From Clostridium sp. AM33-3 (GTDB lineage: Bacteria > Bacillota > Clostridia > Lachnospirales > Lachnospiraceae), in the NCBI RefSeq assembly GCF_003480315.1, contig NZ_QUIV01000001.1, forward strand, positions 62,001 through 126,000: a DNA stretch of 64,000 nt. Direction: 5' to 3'. Positions within the stretch are counted from its first letter, which is position 1; the number at the start of each line of letters is the position of its first letter. Below the pieces are notes generated by a model that saw only the letters and a list, made by a program, of their open reading frames with translations, did no database searches and was not told where the DNA came from. Made by a program: the position numbers and the translations under genes. Below are positions 43,897-53,500 of the stretch, piece by piece.

Positions 43897-44865
43897 GTGG
43901 AAAGACAGACTGCTCTTGCAGAGGCAATTGATACTGTTGCTGACAAGGCCAAATATGACCGATGTGCAAAAAAGCTGCTTTCATTCAAAGCGATTGATGC
44001 TTGGATTTTGAAAACTTGTGTGAAAGAATTTTCGCTTTTCAGCGTAGATTATATCAGTGAACACTGTATGTCTGGAAAAGTGGAAATTTCCGAACATGCA
44101 GTTCATCAGGACGAATTAAACAAAGGACAGAAGATAAACAGCGATGAGCAAGTGACGAAGATGAATTCGGAATCCAGCTCAATAAATGAAGGAACGGTGT
44201 ATTATGATGTGCGCTTTAATGCTATTGCACCGGAAAATGGAGAGCCGATTACACTGATCATCAATCTGGAAATTCAAACAGATGATAAACCGGGGTATGA
44301 GCTTGTAACTCGCGGTACATACTATTGTGCAAGAATGATTTCAGAGCAGCATGGTACGGTGTTCACTGGCGATCATTACGAGAAAATCCAAAAGGTCTAT
44401 TCAATCTGGATATGTCCGTCAACTCCAGATTGCAGAAAGAATGGAATGTTCCGCTACCACACCATTGAGGAACCTGTATTCGGAGATGCCTATGTAAAAA
44501 AGGAAGACTACGATTTGATGGAAGTGATCATCCTGAATCTGGGAGAGCCAGATAACGAGGCGGATTGTGGGATTTTGAATTTGTTAAATACGCTTTTTTC
44601 TCCTACGGTTCTGCCAGATGAAAAGAAAAAAGTCCTTAGCGAAAAGTATAACATTGCAATGACAGCAGAGTTGGAAAGTGAGGTGCAGCGTATGTGTAAC
44701 TTGAGTACAGCAATTGAGAACAAAGGCGTTGATAAAGGTGTTGACTTGATGGCAAAACTGATGAAAATTCTTCTTGCGGAGAAAAGATACAGCGATGCTG
44801 AAAGGGCTTCTGATGATGCAGAGTATCGTGACCAGCTTCTGAAAGAGTATAAGCTGGTTGGATAA
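43897..44865 (+). CDS. Rpn-family/PD-(D/E)XK nuclease transposase-like protein
   Basis: About 322 aa from GTG 43897 (GGAGG 10 bases upstream; TTG 43891 also possible). Typical Lachnospiraceae pattern: ADKAKYDRCAKKLLSFKAID, the nuclease core DVRFNAIAP, PITLIINLEIQTDD (ExQ motif), PGYELVTRGTYYCARMIS, and the C-terminal repeats KGVDKGVDLMAKLMKILLAE ending YRDQLLKEYKLVG. Rpn proteins promote recombination. Appears complete and is the only intact gene in this decayed zone. Confidence 0.85.
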   Translation: MERQTALAEAIDTVADKAKYDRCAKKLLSFKAIDAWILKTCVKEFSLFSVDYISEHCMSGKVEISEHAVHQDELNKGQKINSDEQVTKMNSESSSINEGTVYYDVRFNAIAPENGEPITLIINLEIQTDDKPGYELVTRGTYYCARMISEQHGTVFTGDHYEKIQKVYSIWICPSTPDCRKNGMFRYHTIEEPVFGDAYVKKEDYDLMEVIILNLGEPDNEADCGILNLLNTLFSPTVLPDEKKKVLSEKYNIAMTAELESEVQRMCNLSTAIENKGVDKGVDLMAKLMKILLAEKRYSDAERASDDAEYRDQLLKEYKLVG

Positions 44866-45052
44866 GCGCTTCTGAAAGAAGCCACGGAAATATTTTGCCC
44901 ACTGGTGCACTGTGTAGAATCTTACATGGTACGCTGGTGGGCTTCTTTTTTTGCCTCATCCCGCATGAACCACAGACAGCACCCCGGCATGCTCCGAAGT
45001 GAAGTTGTGGCTTATGCGGGTTTTTGTGTTATGTGGTCAACGGGTTACAATA

Positions 45053-45250
45053 TCATACTGCCAATCCGTATAAAATCGCTTTCAGTTCCTTTACCATTCG
45101 GGTGAGAATCTCCTGCTCAAGTGTGTTGCAGTCCAAAAGCAGACGGTGAATCTCGGAATCGGCAGTGGAAGCCGAGTGAGTCAGACTGTCTACGAGAAGG
45201 TCGTCTGCTGATACGTTCAGTGCATTTGCGATATCAACCAGAGTATGCCA
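45053..45250 (-). pseudogene. C-terminal fragment of an XRE-family regulator
   Basis: Minus strand: WHTLVDIANALNVSADDLLV, DSLTHSASTADSEIHRLLLD, CNTLEQEILTRMVKELKAIL. This is the last HTH helix and C-terminal region of an XRE regulator; the N-terminal HTH is missing. On the + strand next to it (45255-45345) a short frame FAAFIDSAVADSIRELEKRE is the tail of some other lost gene. The remaining part of 44866-45345 shows no gene. Confidence 0.65.
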
Positions 45251-45345
45251 CTGCAAAGCAATGTTGATGGAGCAAAGTTCGCTGCGTTCATCGATTCAGC
45301 CGTGGCAGATAGCATCAGGGAACTGGAGAAGAGGGAGAATGGTAC

Positions 45346-45663
45346 ATGAAAATACTTCGTATTACAGCACAAGGGCTTCCGTTGTTTAAGGAAGAGATGG
45401 ATATTTGCTTTTACACTCAGCAGCGTGTGAGTGAAGATGACAGGAATAATCTGTATAACCTGATTGACAACTATTACCTTCATTCTGCATGTGCGTTTAT
45501 TGGAATCAATGCTTCTGGTAAAACCTCTGTGTTGAGCTATATTCTAAAGCGCAATGACATTAAGAAGAGCGATGCATATCAAAGCGGATTTCTGGAAGGA
45601 ACAACTCCAGCGTATGAAGCATATATGCGTTTGAAGAAAAATCTGGCCGCTTCAATTAAATAA
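45346..45663 (+). pseudogene. N-terminal fragment of an AAA-type ATPase (OLD/AbiL-like)
   Basis: 105 aa. MKILRITAQGLPLFKEEMDI and the Walker A AFIGINASGKTSVLSYILKR start an ATPase of the OLD-like type that is usually over 350 aa; it stops shortly after and no Walker B follows. The next short frame may be the start of its partner gene. Confidence 0.75.
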
Positions 45664-45675
45664 GGGGGCGGTAGG

Positions 45676-45771
45676 ATGAAGTTAGCACCATATATAGCGT
45701 GTGTATGTGAAGGATCAGCAGAAGATGCTGTGGGATGCAATTCAAGTAAGGGGGAGATGCGTATGGGCTGA
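45676..45771 (+). pseudogene. Start of a possible RloB/DUF4276-like partner gene
   Basis: 31 codons, MKLAPYIACVCEGSAEDAVG, with a RBS-like GGGGGCGGTAGG. The CEGSAED string fits the beginning of RloB-like proteins that pair with such ATPases, but the frame ends almost at once. Confidence 0.4.
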
Positions 45772-45808
45772 AATACTCTGACGGATTTCGCTTGACTTCG
45801 TACATCTG

Positions 45809-46579
45809 ATGAATTCTTATACTCGTAAGAAAGTAACTTACGAGTTAGTAACTCACGACTATCTGTATGAGGAGCCAGCCAATCTTCTCAAACAGGAACT
45901 GCGAGAGCCAGCCATTTATAATGCCATCATCAAGGCAATCGCTGAGGGGGCATCCCGCCTGAATAATATTACAATGGAGGTCGGAGAGGACAATTCGGTT
46001 GTCTCAAAATATCTGAAAACCCTGATTGACCTTGGCATTGCCAAAAAAGAGACTCCGATCACAGAGAAGCCTGGAAAGAAAACAATCTATCTGCTGGCAG
46101 ATAACTTCTTCCGGTTCTGGTATCGCTTTGTCCCAGTCAATGTGAGTGTAATTGATTCTGGCAGAATTGCAAAGACCTATCCGCACGCCGTAAAACAGTA
46201 TCTTCCCGACTATATGGGACTGATATTTGAAAAGATGTGTCAGGATTATCTGCTGTATTATGCCGACCAGCTCCCCATTGAACTGAGTGAAATCGGTCAG
46301 TGGTGGGGAACTGATTCCAAGAAGAAAAAGCAGATACAGATTGATATTGTTGGAACTCCCGTAGAAGGAAAAGAGTATATCATCGGTTCCTGCAAGTATC
46401 GAAATGAAAAGATTGGTGTGGATGAGCTTGAGCTGATCAGGGATTACGCATCGGTGTTCGGAAAAGGAAATAACTACCACTACTATATCTTTTCTAAAGG
46501 TGGATTTACGGACGGACTGCTTCAAGCACAGGAGCGAGGAGAAGTTCAACTGATCACTTTGGAGGATCTTTACGAGTAA
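45809..46579 (+). pseudogene. C-terminal part of an archaeal-type AAA ATPase with DUF234 domain
   Basis: 256 aa, no RBS at the apparent start. ELREPAIYNAIIKAIAEGAS, DNSVVSKYLKTLIDLGIAKK (winged helix), KKTIYLLADNFFRFWYRFVP and the DUF234 nuclease-like region QIQIDIVGTPVEGKEYIIGS then CKYRNEKIGVDELELI. The N-terminal ATPase domain of about 200 residues is missing, so it is a remnant despite a long open frame. Confidence 0.8.
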
Positions 46580-46723
46580 ACAATATTAAGAATATGAGAT
46601 TCATGTAATGACTCAATTAAAATATCGTCATTCATCTGTATAATTATGCCTTTTCAGTTGAGAATACAGGCCTGTACTGTTACAATTCCAGCATATTATC
46701 ATAATTTTGTGAGGTGCTCGGTC

Positions 46724-46885
46724 ATGGAAAATATGACGATGATTCAGGAAAAACGGAAGAAAATGAGAAGTCAGCTGGAGGAAGCATACAGGCAGCAGGA
46801 TGAAGAGAGGGTTGTGGATGTGGCAAAGGGCCTGAGCGCACTGGCCGGAGAAATCTTAAGAGGTCATGCGGACTCCGGCAGATAG
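46724..46885 (+). CDS. Small helical protein resembling Spo0E-like regulators
   Basis: 53 aa from ATG 46724 (GAGGTG upstream). MENMTMIQEKRKKMRSQLEE and ERVVDVAKGLSALAGEILRG give two amphipathic helices with the spacing of Spo0E-like aspartyl phosphatases, but the SQELD signature is not present (AKGLSAL instead). Function uncertain. Marks the return to typical chromosomal composition after the decayed zone. 46580-46723 contains no gene. Confidence 0.55.
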   Translation: MENMTMIQEKRKKMRSQLEEAYRQQDEERVVDVAKGLSALAGEILRGHADSGR

Positions 46886-46919
46886 AGCATGAGAGTTTGT
46901 GCTTCGATTGGAGACTAGA

Positions 46920-47489
46920 ATGTTTTTTGATGTTTTGCGTTGCATTATCATAGATTTCTTTCAGCCGGTTTCCTATTTGCTGGTTATTTTCGCTGCGGGC
47001 GTGCTGGCAGCGGGATTTTTCCTGGGGATCCGGAGGGTGACAGGATGGAGGATCCGGTTTCAGATTTCAGCAAATGGTCTGTGCCGGGTCCTTTTGCTGG
47101 TGTATCTGCTGGTTTTGCTGCAGACGACTCTTTTTTCCCGGGAGCCGGGCAGCCGCTATTCCCTGGACCTTACCCTGTTTGAGACCTGGGGCCGCTCGGC
47201 GGTCAGCCGTGCATATTTTATCGAAAATATCCTGATGTATCTGCCCTTCGGAATTCTGGTGCCTGCCTGCTTTCGGAAGCTGGAACGGCCCTGGGTCTGT
47301 GTGCTGACGGCATTTGCAAGCTCAGTGCTTCTGGAATGGATCCAGCTGCTTACCCATCGGGGGTATTGTCAGCTGGATGATGTGGTCACGAATACGGCGG
47401 GAGCGCTGGTGGGCTGGTGCCTCTGGCGGCTGCGTAAGCTTCCGTCCCGTGTAAAAAAAATCAGGAAACAGCATCGGGATTTTTGTTGA
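46920..47489 (+). CDS. VanZ-family membrane protein
   Basis: 189 aa from ATG 46920 (TTGGAG upstream). Five TM helices; hallmark IENILMYLPFGILVPACFRK, LLEWIQLLTHRGYCQLDDVV and TNTAGALVGWCLWR. VanZ-like proteins are common in Firmicutes and linked to envelope stress and teicoplanin resistance in one case; the precise role here is unknown. Tail RVKKIRKQHRDFC is basic and cytoplasmic. Confidence 0.88.
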   Translation: MFFDVLRCIIIDFFQPVSYLLVIFAAGVLAAGFFLGIRRVTGWRIRFQISANGLCRVLLLVYLLVLLQTTLFSREPGSRYSLDLTLFETWGRSAVSRAYFIENILMYLPFGILVPACFRKLERPWVCVLTAFASSVLLEWIQLLTHRGYCQLDDVVTNTAGALVGWCLWRLRKLPSRVKKIRKQHRDFC

Positions 47490-47604
47490 TTTTACGGCCG
47501 GTTTTTATTACAATACATATGCGCCTCTGTGTGTGGCAGATATTGCGTTTTTATCTGCGGGCATGGAGGATCTGCGCTGAGAACATGCATAAGGAGATTG
47601 CATC

Positions 47605-48087
47605 ATGGAAAAAATCACAAGTTTTACCATCAATCATTTAAAACTTCTTCCGGGAATTTATGTGTCCAGAAAGGACAAGGCCGGGGATGGCATCATCACG
47701 ACCTTTGATATTCGCATGACCAGACCCAATTTTGAACCGGTCATGAATACCGCGGAGATTCATACAATAGAGCATCTGGCAGCTACGTTTCTGCGCAATC
47801 ACGATGGAATTAAGGACCGCGTGATCTATTTTGGCCCAATGGGCTGCCGCACCGGCTTTTATCTTCTGCTGGCCGGCGATTACCAGTCCTGCGACATCGT
47901 TCCGCTTATGCGGGAAATGTTTGCGTTCATCCGTGATTTTGAGGGCGAGGTGCCGGGAGCCAGCGCAAGGGACTGCGGCAATTACCTCGATATGAACCTT
48001 TCCATGGCAAAGTGGCTTGCAGACCGTTTCCTGCGGGAGGTAATGGACAACATAGATGACAGCAGGCTGACCTATCCGCAAGACTAA
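47605..48087 (+). CDS. luxS: S-ribosylhomocysteine lyase
   Basis: 160 aa. The metal site HTIEH (His53, Glu56, His57) and catalytic Cys in ARDCGNYLDM (Cys124) are present, with FGPMGCRTGFYLLLAGD between them. LuxS cleaves S-ribosylhomocysteine into homocysteine and DPD, the precursor of AI-2, in the activated methyl cycle. RBS AAGGAG before ATG 47605. It lies 17 bases before the EAL gene, so may be co-transcribed with it. Confidence 0.97.
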   Translation: MEKITSFTINHLKLLPGIYVSRKDKAGDGIITTFDIRMTRPNFEPVMNTAEIHTIEHLAATFLRNHDGIKDRVIYFGPMGCRTGFYLLLAGDYQSCDIVPLMREMFAFIRDFEGEVPGASARDCGNYLDMNLSMAKWLADRFLREVMDNIDDSRLTYPQD

Positions 48088-48104
48088 GAAAAGGCTGAGA
48101 TCGA

Positions 48105-49829
48105 ATGAGAAAAGTAATACATGGCATACCAAAGAAAACGATAGAATATATGCTTCGGCTGTTCAGTCCGACCATGGATGATTACCCCTATGTGCTGGAT
48201 CTGAAGGATGATTCTTACCTTATATCTTCCACGGCGGTACAGCGTTTCCGGCTGCCTGCAGATCATTTTTCAAATTCTCGGGAAGTGCACCGGCAGTTTG
48301 TATATCCGGAGGATCTGCCGGCTTTGTGGGAAGATCTGGACCGGATCCGGTCCGGTGAGAAGAGTGACCACAACATGGATTACCGCTGGCTGGACCGGCA
48401 TGGAGATCCGGTCTGGATCAACTGCAGGGGTCTGGTGCTTTATGAGCAGGATGGCTCCCCCAGGTATCTGATCGGATGCATCAATGAGATCGGCAAAAAG
48501 CAGAAGGCAGATAATGTCAGCGGCCTTCTGGGTGCAGGCGGACTCTGGCAGTATGCCCAGGAGTTTCCGGCTTTTCTTCCGGACGGCTTTGTCATACGTC
48601 TGGGAATGGATGATCTGGGTGTAGTGAACAGCAGCTTTGGCATGAATTTCGGAGATTACCTGTTAAAGGAAACTGCAGATTGTATCCAGAGGGTCATGGA
48701 GCCGGAGCAGAGGCTGTTCCGGCTGGTTTCGGACCAGTTCATCATTGCGGACTTAAGCGGGCGGAGCATCCGGGATGCAAAGCAGCTTTATGAACGGATC
48801 CGCACGGAAATCAGCAGCTGGGTGGAAGCCCACCAGTATCAGATATTGTTTACGGTATCGGCCGGGATCATCGGGACAGGGGGCCGTGCTAATGATTATG
48901 ACCAGCTCCTCAAATATCTGGAGTTTGCTCTGAATGAAGCAAAACGGGCCGGAAAGAATGAGTCATACGTGTTCGCGGAGCACGATTATGAGGCCTGGAG
49001 GCGTCGCCAGAGGCTGGCAAAGCAGCTTTTATATGCGGTGAACAACGGCTATGAGGGTTTTGAGGTTTATTATCAGCCGGTGATGAATGCCCCGGAGCAT
49101 CACCTGGTCTCAGCTGAGGCACTGATGCGCTTTTACATTCCGGCTGAGGCAGTCAGTCCACATGACAGCAGTGAGAAGGAGCAGAGGATGGTTTCACCGG
49201 CGGAATTCATTCCGATCCTGGAGGAGAGCGGACTCATTATTCCGGCAGGACGGTGGCTGCTCCACAAAGCAGCTGCAGATTGCAAAAAATGGCAGAAGGA
49301 TTGCCCTGGTATGCGGGTACAGGTGAATGTATCTTATGTTCAGGTGGCAAAGGCCAATGTACTTCGGGAGGTCCGGGAGGCGCTGGAAGAATCCGGGCTT
49401 CCGGCAGAGTGCATGGGCGTGGAGCTGACAGAGAGCGGCTATCTGGATCCGGGCGGGCATTTCCGGAAGGTATGGCAGGGCTTAAAGGCTCTTGGCGTGA
49501 AGGTGCTTCTGGATGATTTCGGAACCAGATATTCCAACTTCCACTGTCTGGGAGACCTGACACCGAATGGACTTAAGATTGACCGATCCTTCACCCGGAA
49601 GGCTCTGGCTGATTCCTATGAGTTCAATCTGTTGGCCCAGATGATCCAGATGTCTAAGCGTCTTGGGATCTATGTATGCATTGAAGGGATTGAGACCCAA
49701 GAAGAGCTGGAGCGGATACTTATGCTGGAGCCGGACCGCATTCAGGGATATTATTTCAGCCGTCCGCTGCCGGAGGAATTGTTTCGCAAAAAGTTTATCA
49801 GACAAAAGGAGATGTCGGGCAATGCATGA
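48105..49829 (+). CDS. PAS-GGDEF-EAL protein, probable c-di-GMP phosphodiesterase
   Basis: 574 aa, no TM. N-terminal PAS-like sensor (about 20-130, YPYVLDLKDDSYLISSTAVQ, MDYRWLDRHGDPVWINCRGL). GGDEF-type domain (about 150-300) with the signature changed to VSDQF, so no cyclase activity expected. EAL domain (about 320-565) keeps the key residues: Glu338 in AEALMRF, Asn408 in VNVSYVQ, VELTES, Asp470-Asp471 in LLDDFGTRYSN, LKIDRSF and CIEGIETQEEL. Likely degrades c-di-GMP. The last 8 bases overlap the sigma-like gene. Confidence 0.9.
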   Translation: MRKVIHGIPKKTIEYMLRLFSPTMDDYPYVLDLKDDSYLISSTAVQRFRLPADHFSNSREVHRQFVYPEDLPALWEDLDRIRSGEKSDHNMDYRWLDRHGDPVWINCRGLVLYEQDGSPRYLIGCINEIGKKQKADNVSGLLGAGGLWQYAQEFPAFLPDGFVIRLGMDDLGVVNSSFGMNFGDYLLKETADCIQRVMEPEQRLFRLVSDQFIIADLSGRSIRDAKQLYERIRTEISSWVEAHQYQILFTVSAGIIGTGGRANDYDQLLKYLEFALNEAKRAGKNESYVFAEHDYEAWRRRQRLAKQLLYAVNNGYEGFEVYYQPVMNAPEHHLVSAEALMRFYIPAEAVSPHDSSEKEQRMVSPAEFIPILEESGLIIPAGRWLLHKAAADCKKWQKDCPGMRVQVNVSYVQVAKANVLREVREALEESGLPAECMGVELTESGYLDPGGHFRKVWQGLKALGVKVLLDDFGTRYSNFHCLGDLTPNGLKIDRSFTRKALADSYEFNLLAQMIQMSKRLGIYVCIEGIETQEELERILMLEPDRIQGYYFSRPLPEELFRKKFIRQKEMSGNA

Positions 49830-50343
49830 TGATGTATACCAGTTATATTTAGATGAGATCGCAGCCATCCGTCCTATGGACACAGAGGAGGAAAGCCTGC
49901 TTTTAGAAAAGCTTAAGAGTGGAGACACCACGGTCCGCACTCGTCTGATGGAGGGCTATCTTCCGTTTATCGCGGAGACTGCAAAGGCTTACGCGGATCA
50001 GGGCCTTCCGATGGGAGATCTGGTGCAGGAGGCGAATATGGCGCTGATCATGGCGGCCGACCAGTACCGGGAGGGCGATTTCAAAAGCCAGGTCAAAGCC
50101 CTTGCGGATGAGATGATCCGGGCAGCCCTTGAGGAGCAGGGACTTGAGACTAAGGTGGAAGAGGAGATGCTTGCCCGCGTGAATGTCTTAAAAGAGGTTT
50201 CAAAGCGCATGGCCGAGGAGCTTGGACGGGAAGCTACGGTAGCGGAGCTTGCGGAAAAGATGAAGATGACCGAAGATGAGATCAGGGACATCATGAAGCT
50301 GACCCTGGACGCCATGAGTGTCAGCCCGGATGCGGAAGTGTAG
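49822..50343 (+). CDS. Sigma-70-like protein lacking region 4
   Basis: 173 aa from ATG 49822 (AAGGAG upstream), overlapping the EAL gene by 8 bases. YQLYLDEIAAIRPMDTEEES resembles region 1.2; LMEGYLPFIAETAKAYADQG followed by LPMGDLVQEANMALIMAADQ resembles region 2.1-2.2; SKRMAEELGREATVAELAEK with MKMTEDEIRDIMKLTLDAMS resembles region 3. The region 2.3-2.4 aromatic residues that melt DNA are not seen (QVKALADEMIRAALEEQG) and there is no region 4. A core-polymerase-binding regulator is more likely than a true sigma factor. Confidence 0.8.
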   Translation: MHDDVYQLYLDEIAAIRPMDTEEESLLLEKLKSGDTTVRTRLMEGYLPFIAETAKAYADQGLPMGDLVQEANMALIMAADQYREGDFKSQVKALADEMIRAALEEQGLETKVEEEMLARVNVLKEVSKRMAEELGREATVAELAEKMKMTEDEIRDIMKLTLDAMSVSPDAEV

Positions 50344-50377
50344 TCTTACAGGATATAATTGATTAGCTGCAATGATA

Positions 50378-50425
50378 AATGCCATAAGATATATTAATTT
50401 TATTTATAATATATCTTGTGGTATT
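50378..50425 (+). terminator. Long AT-rich hairpin between the sigma-like gene and purL
   Basis: A 19-base arm AATGCCATAAGATATATTA pairs with TAATATATCTTGTGGTATT around a 10-base loop. TATTTATTTG follows, so termination may be weak. Confidence 0.6.
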
Positions 50426-50503
50426 ATTTATTTGAATGAGATTTATCAGTCTCTGTTATGAATCGCAAACAAAAAAGGAGAAATACAGTACAGGAGGAAC
50501 CAC

Positions 50504-53500
50504 ATGAGTGTAAAACGCGTGTATGTAGAGAAAAAACCGGAGTTTGCCGTAAAGGCCGGAGAGCTTCGCGAGGAGATCGGCAGCTATCTGAGCATAGACA
50601 CCGTGACAGGGGTCCGTGTATTGATCCGCTACGATATTGAAAATCTGTCTGAGGAGACCTATAAGCAGGCGCTCGTTACCATTTTTTCCGAGCCGCCGGT
50701 AGACTATGTATATGAAGAGGACTTCCCGAAGGAAGAGGGCGATACCGTATTTTCCGTAGAGTACCTGCCAGGCCAGTTCGACCAGAGAGCAGACTCCGCA
50801 GAGCAGTGCGTGAAGCTGTTAAAGGAGACCGAGGAGCCGGTCATCAGAACTGCGACCACCTATGTGCTTTCCGGTAAGCTGACTGAGGAGCAGACTGCTG
50901 CCATCAAGGCATTCTGCATCAACCCGGTCGATTCCCGTGAGGCAGGAAGCAGGAAGCCGCAGACTCTGGTGACGGTATTTGAGACCCCGGCAGATGTAGC
51001 TTCCTTCGAGGGCTTTACTGATTTTGATACTGCGCAGTTAAAGGAGCTTTACGATTCCTTAAATCTGGCTATGACCTTCCGTGATTTTGAGCATATCCAG
51101 AAATACTATGCAGGGGAGGAACACCGTGACCCGACCGTGACCGAGATCCGGGTACTGGATACCTACTGGTCTGATCACTGCCGTCACACCACCTTCTCCA
51201 CGGAATTAAAGGACGTGACCATCACCGACGGAGATTACAAGGCTCCGATCGAGGCTACCTATAAAAACTACCTGGCTGACCGCGAGGTGCTCTACAAGGG
51301 CCGTGATGACAAATTTGTCTGCCTGATGGATCTGGCACTGCTTGCCATGAAGAAGCTGCGTGCAGAGGGCAAGCTTGAAGATCTGGAGGTATCTGACGAG
51401 ATCAATGCCTGCAGTATTGTAGTTCCGGTTGAGATTGACGGCGTGACCGAGGAGTGGCTGGTAAACTTCAAGAACGAGACCCACAACCACCCGACTGAGA
51501 TTGAGCCTTTCGGTGGTGCCGCAACCTGTCTTGGCGGCGCTATCCGCGATCCGCTTTCCGGCCGTACCTATGTATACCAGGCTATGCGCGTGACCGGTGC
51601 TGCAGATCCGACCCGCCCGCTGTCTGAGACCTTAAAGGGCAAGCTGCCGCAGAGAAAGCTGGTCAACAGCGCGGCAAACGGCTACAGCTCCTACGGCAAC
51701 CAGATCGGTCTTGCCACCGGCTATGTAAAAGAAATCTATCATCCGGATTATGTCGCAAAGCGTATGGAGATCGGTGCTGTCATGGGCGCTGCTCCGAGAA
51801 AATACGTGAAGCGTCTGAATTCTGACCCGGGCGATATCATTGTTCTGTTAGGCGGCCGTACCGGCCGTGACGGTATTGGCGGTGCTACCGGCTCTTCCAA
51901 GGTACATACCGAGGCTTCCATTGAGGTCTGCGGCGCAGAGGTCCAGAAGGGTAATGCTCCGACTGAGCGCAAGATCCAGCGTATGTTCCGCCGTCCGGAG
52001 GTCAGTGAGATCATTAAAAAGTGCAACGACTTTGGTGCGGGCGGTGTTTCTGTAGCGATCGGTGAGCTCGCGGCAGGCCTGCAGATCGATCTGGACAAGG
52101 TTCCGAAGAAGTATGCCGGCCTGGACGGTACCGAGATTGCTATCTCCGAGTCCCAGGAGCGTATGGCTGTGGTCCTGGATCCGTCTGACGTAGACAAATT
52201 CCTGGGCTTTGCTGCCGAGGAGAACCTGGAGGCTATCCCGGTTGCAGTGGTTACCAGTGAGCCGCGCCTTGTCATGAACTGGAGAGGCAAGACCATCGTA
52301 GATGTAAGCCGCGCGTTCCTGGACACCAACGGTGCCCATCAGGAGGCAAAGGTTGTTCTGGAGACTCCGGTCAAAGAGGGCAATCCGTTTGTTAAGAAAG
52401 AAGTAGCAGATGTGAAGGCCACCTGGCTGAACGTCTTATCCGACTTAAATGTATGTTCCCAGAAGGGTCTGGTGGAGCGTTTTGACGGCTCCATCGGCGC
52501 AGGCAGCGTATTTATGCCGTTTGGCGGAAAGTACCAGCTGACCGAGACCCAGACTATGGTTGCGAAGCTTCCGGTACTGAAGGGAAAAACCGATACCGTT
52601 ACCATGATGAGCTACGGCTATGATCCGTATCTGTCCAGCTGGAGCCCGTATCACGGTTCTGTTTATGCCGTGCTTTCTTCCGTAGCGAAGATCGTGGCAA
52701 GCGGCGGTGATTTCAGAAAGATCCGCTTCACCTTCCAGGAGTACTTCAAGCGCATGACTGAGGATCCGACCCGCTGGGGCGCTCCGTTTGCAGCCCTGCT
52801 TGGTGCTTACAACGCACAGCTTGGCTTCGGCCTTCCGTCCATCGGCGGCAAGGACAGCATGTCCGGTACCTTCAACGATGAGAAGCACGGAGAGATCAAC
52901 GTTCCGCCGACTCTGGTTTCCTTTGCGGTGGATGTGGACCATTATCCGAATATCATCACTCCGGAGTTTAAGAAGCCGGGCAGCAAGATCGTTGTATTCC
53001 AGATCGAAAAAGACCAGTATGACCTGCCGGATTACGCGCAGATCATGGATGGCTATGAGAAATTAAACACAGATATCAAGGCTGGACGCATCCTTTCCGC
53101 TTATGCGGTAGAGGGTCACGGACTGGCTGAGGCTGTCAGCAAGATGGCCTTTGGCAACAAGCTTGGCGTGAAGATCGAGCATAACGTAGATCCGAGAGAT
53201 TTCTTTGCCGCAGGCTGGGGCAATATCGTCTGCGAGGTTCCGGACGGCAAGGTGGGTGAGCTTTCCATCCGCTATACCGTGATTGGTGAGGTGACCGACA
53301 AGGCAGTCTTCGAGTACGGCCCGGTATCCATTTCCATGGATGAGGCCTTAGGCTCCTGGACTAAGACCCTGGAGAATGTATTCCCGACCACCTCCGGTGT
53401 AAAGCAGACTGAGGTGAAGTCTGAGCTGTTTGAGGCAGACAAGCTCTATGTATGCAGCCACAAGCTGGCACAGCCGACTGTATTTATTCCGGTATTCCCG

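Noticed and set aside
24246..46600. tRNA gene or tRNA-derived att site at the island borders
   Set aside because: No tRNA-like cloverleaf was recognised at either border and no integrase gene is present in the window.
50344..50503. Possible guanine riboswitch before purL
   Set aside because: The conserved purine-riboswitch core was not seen; only a long AT-rich hairpin is present.
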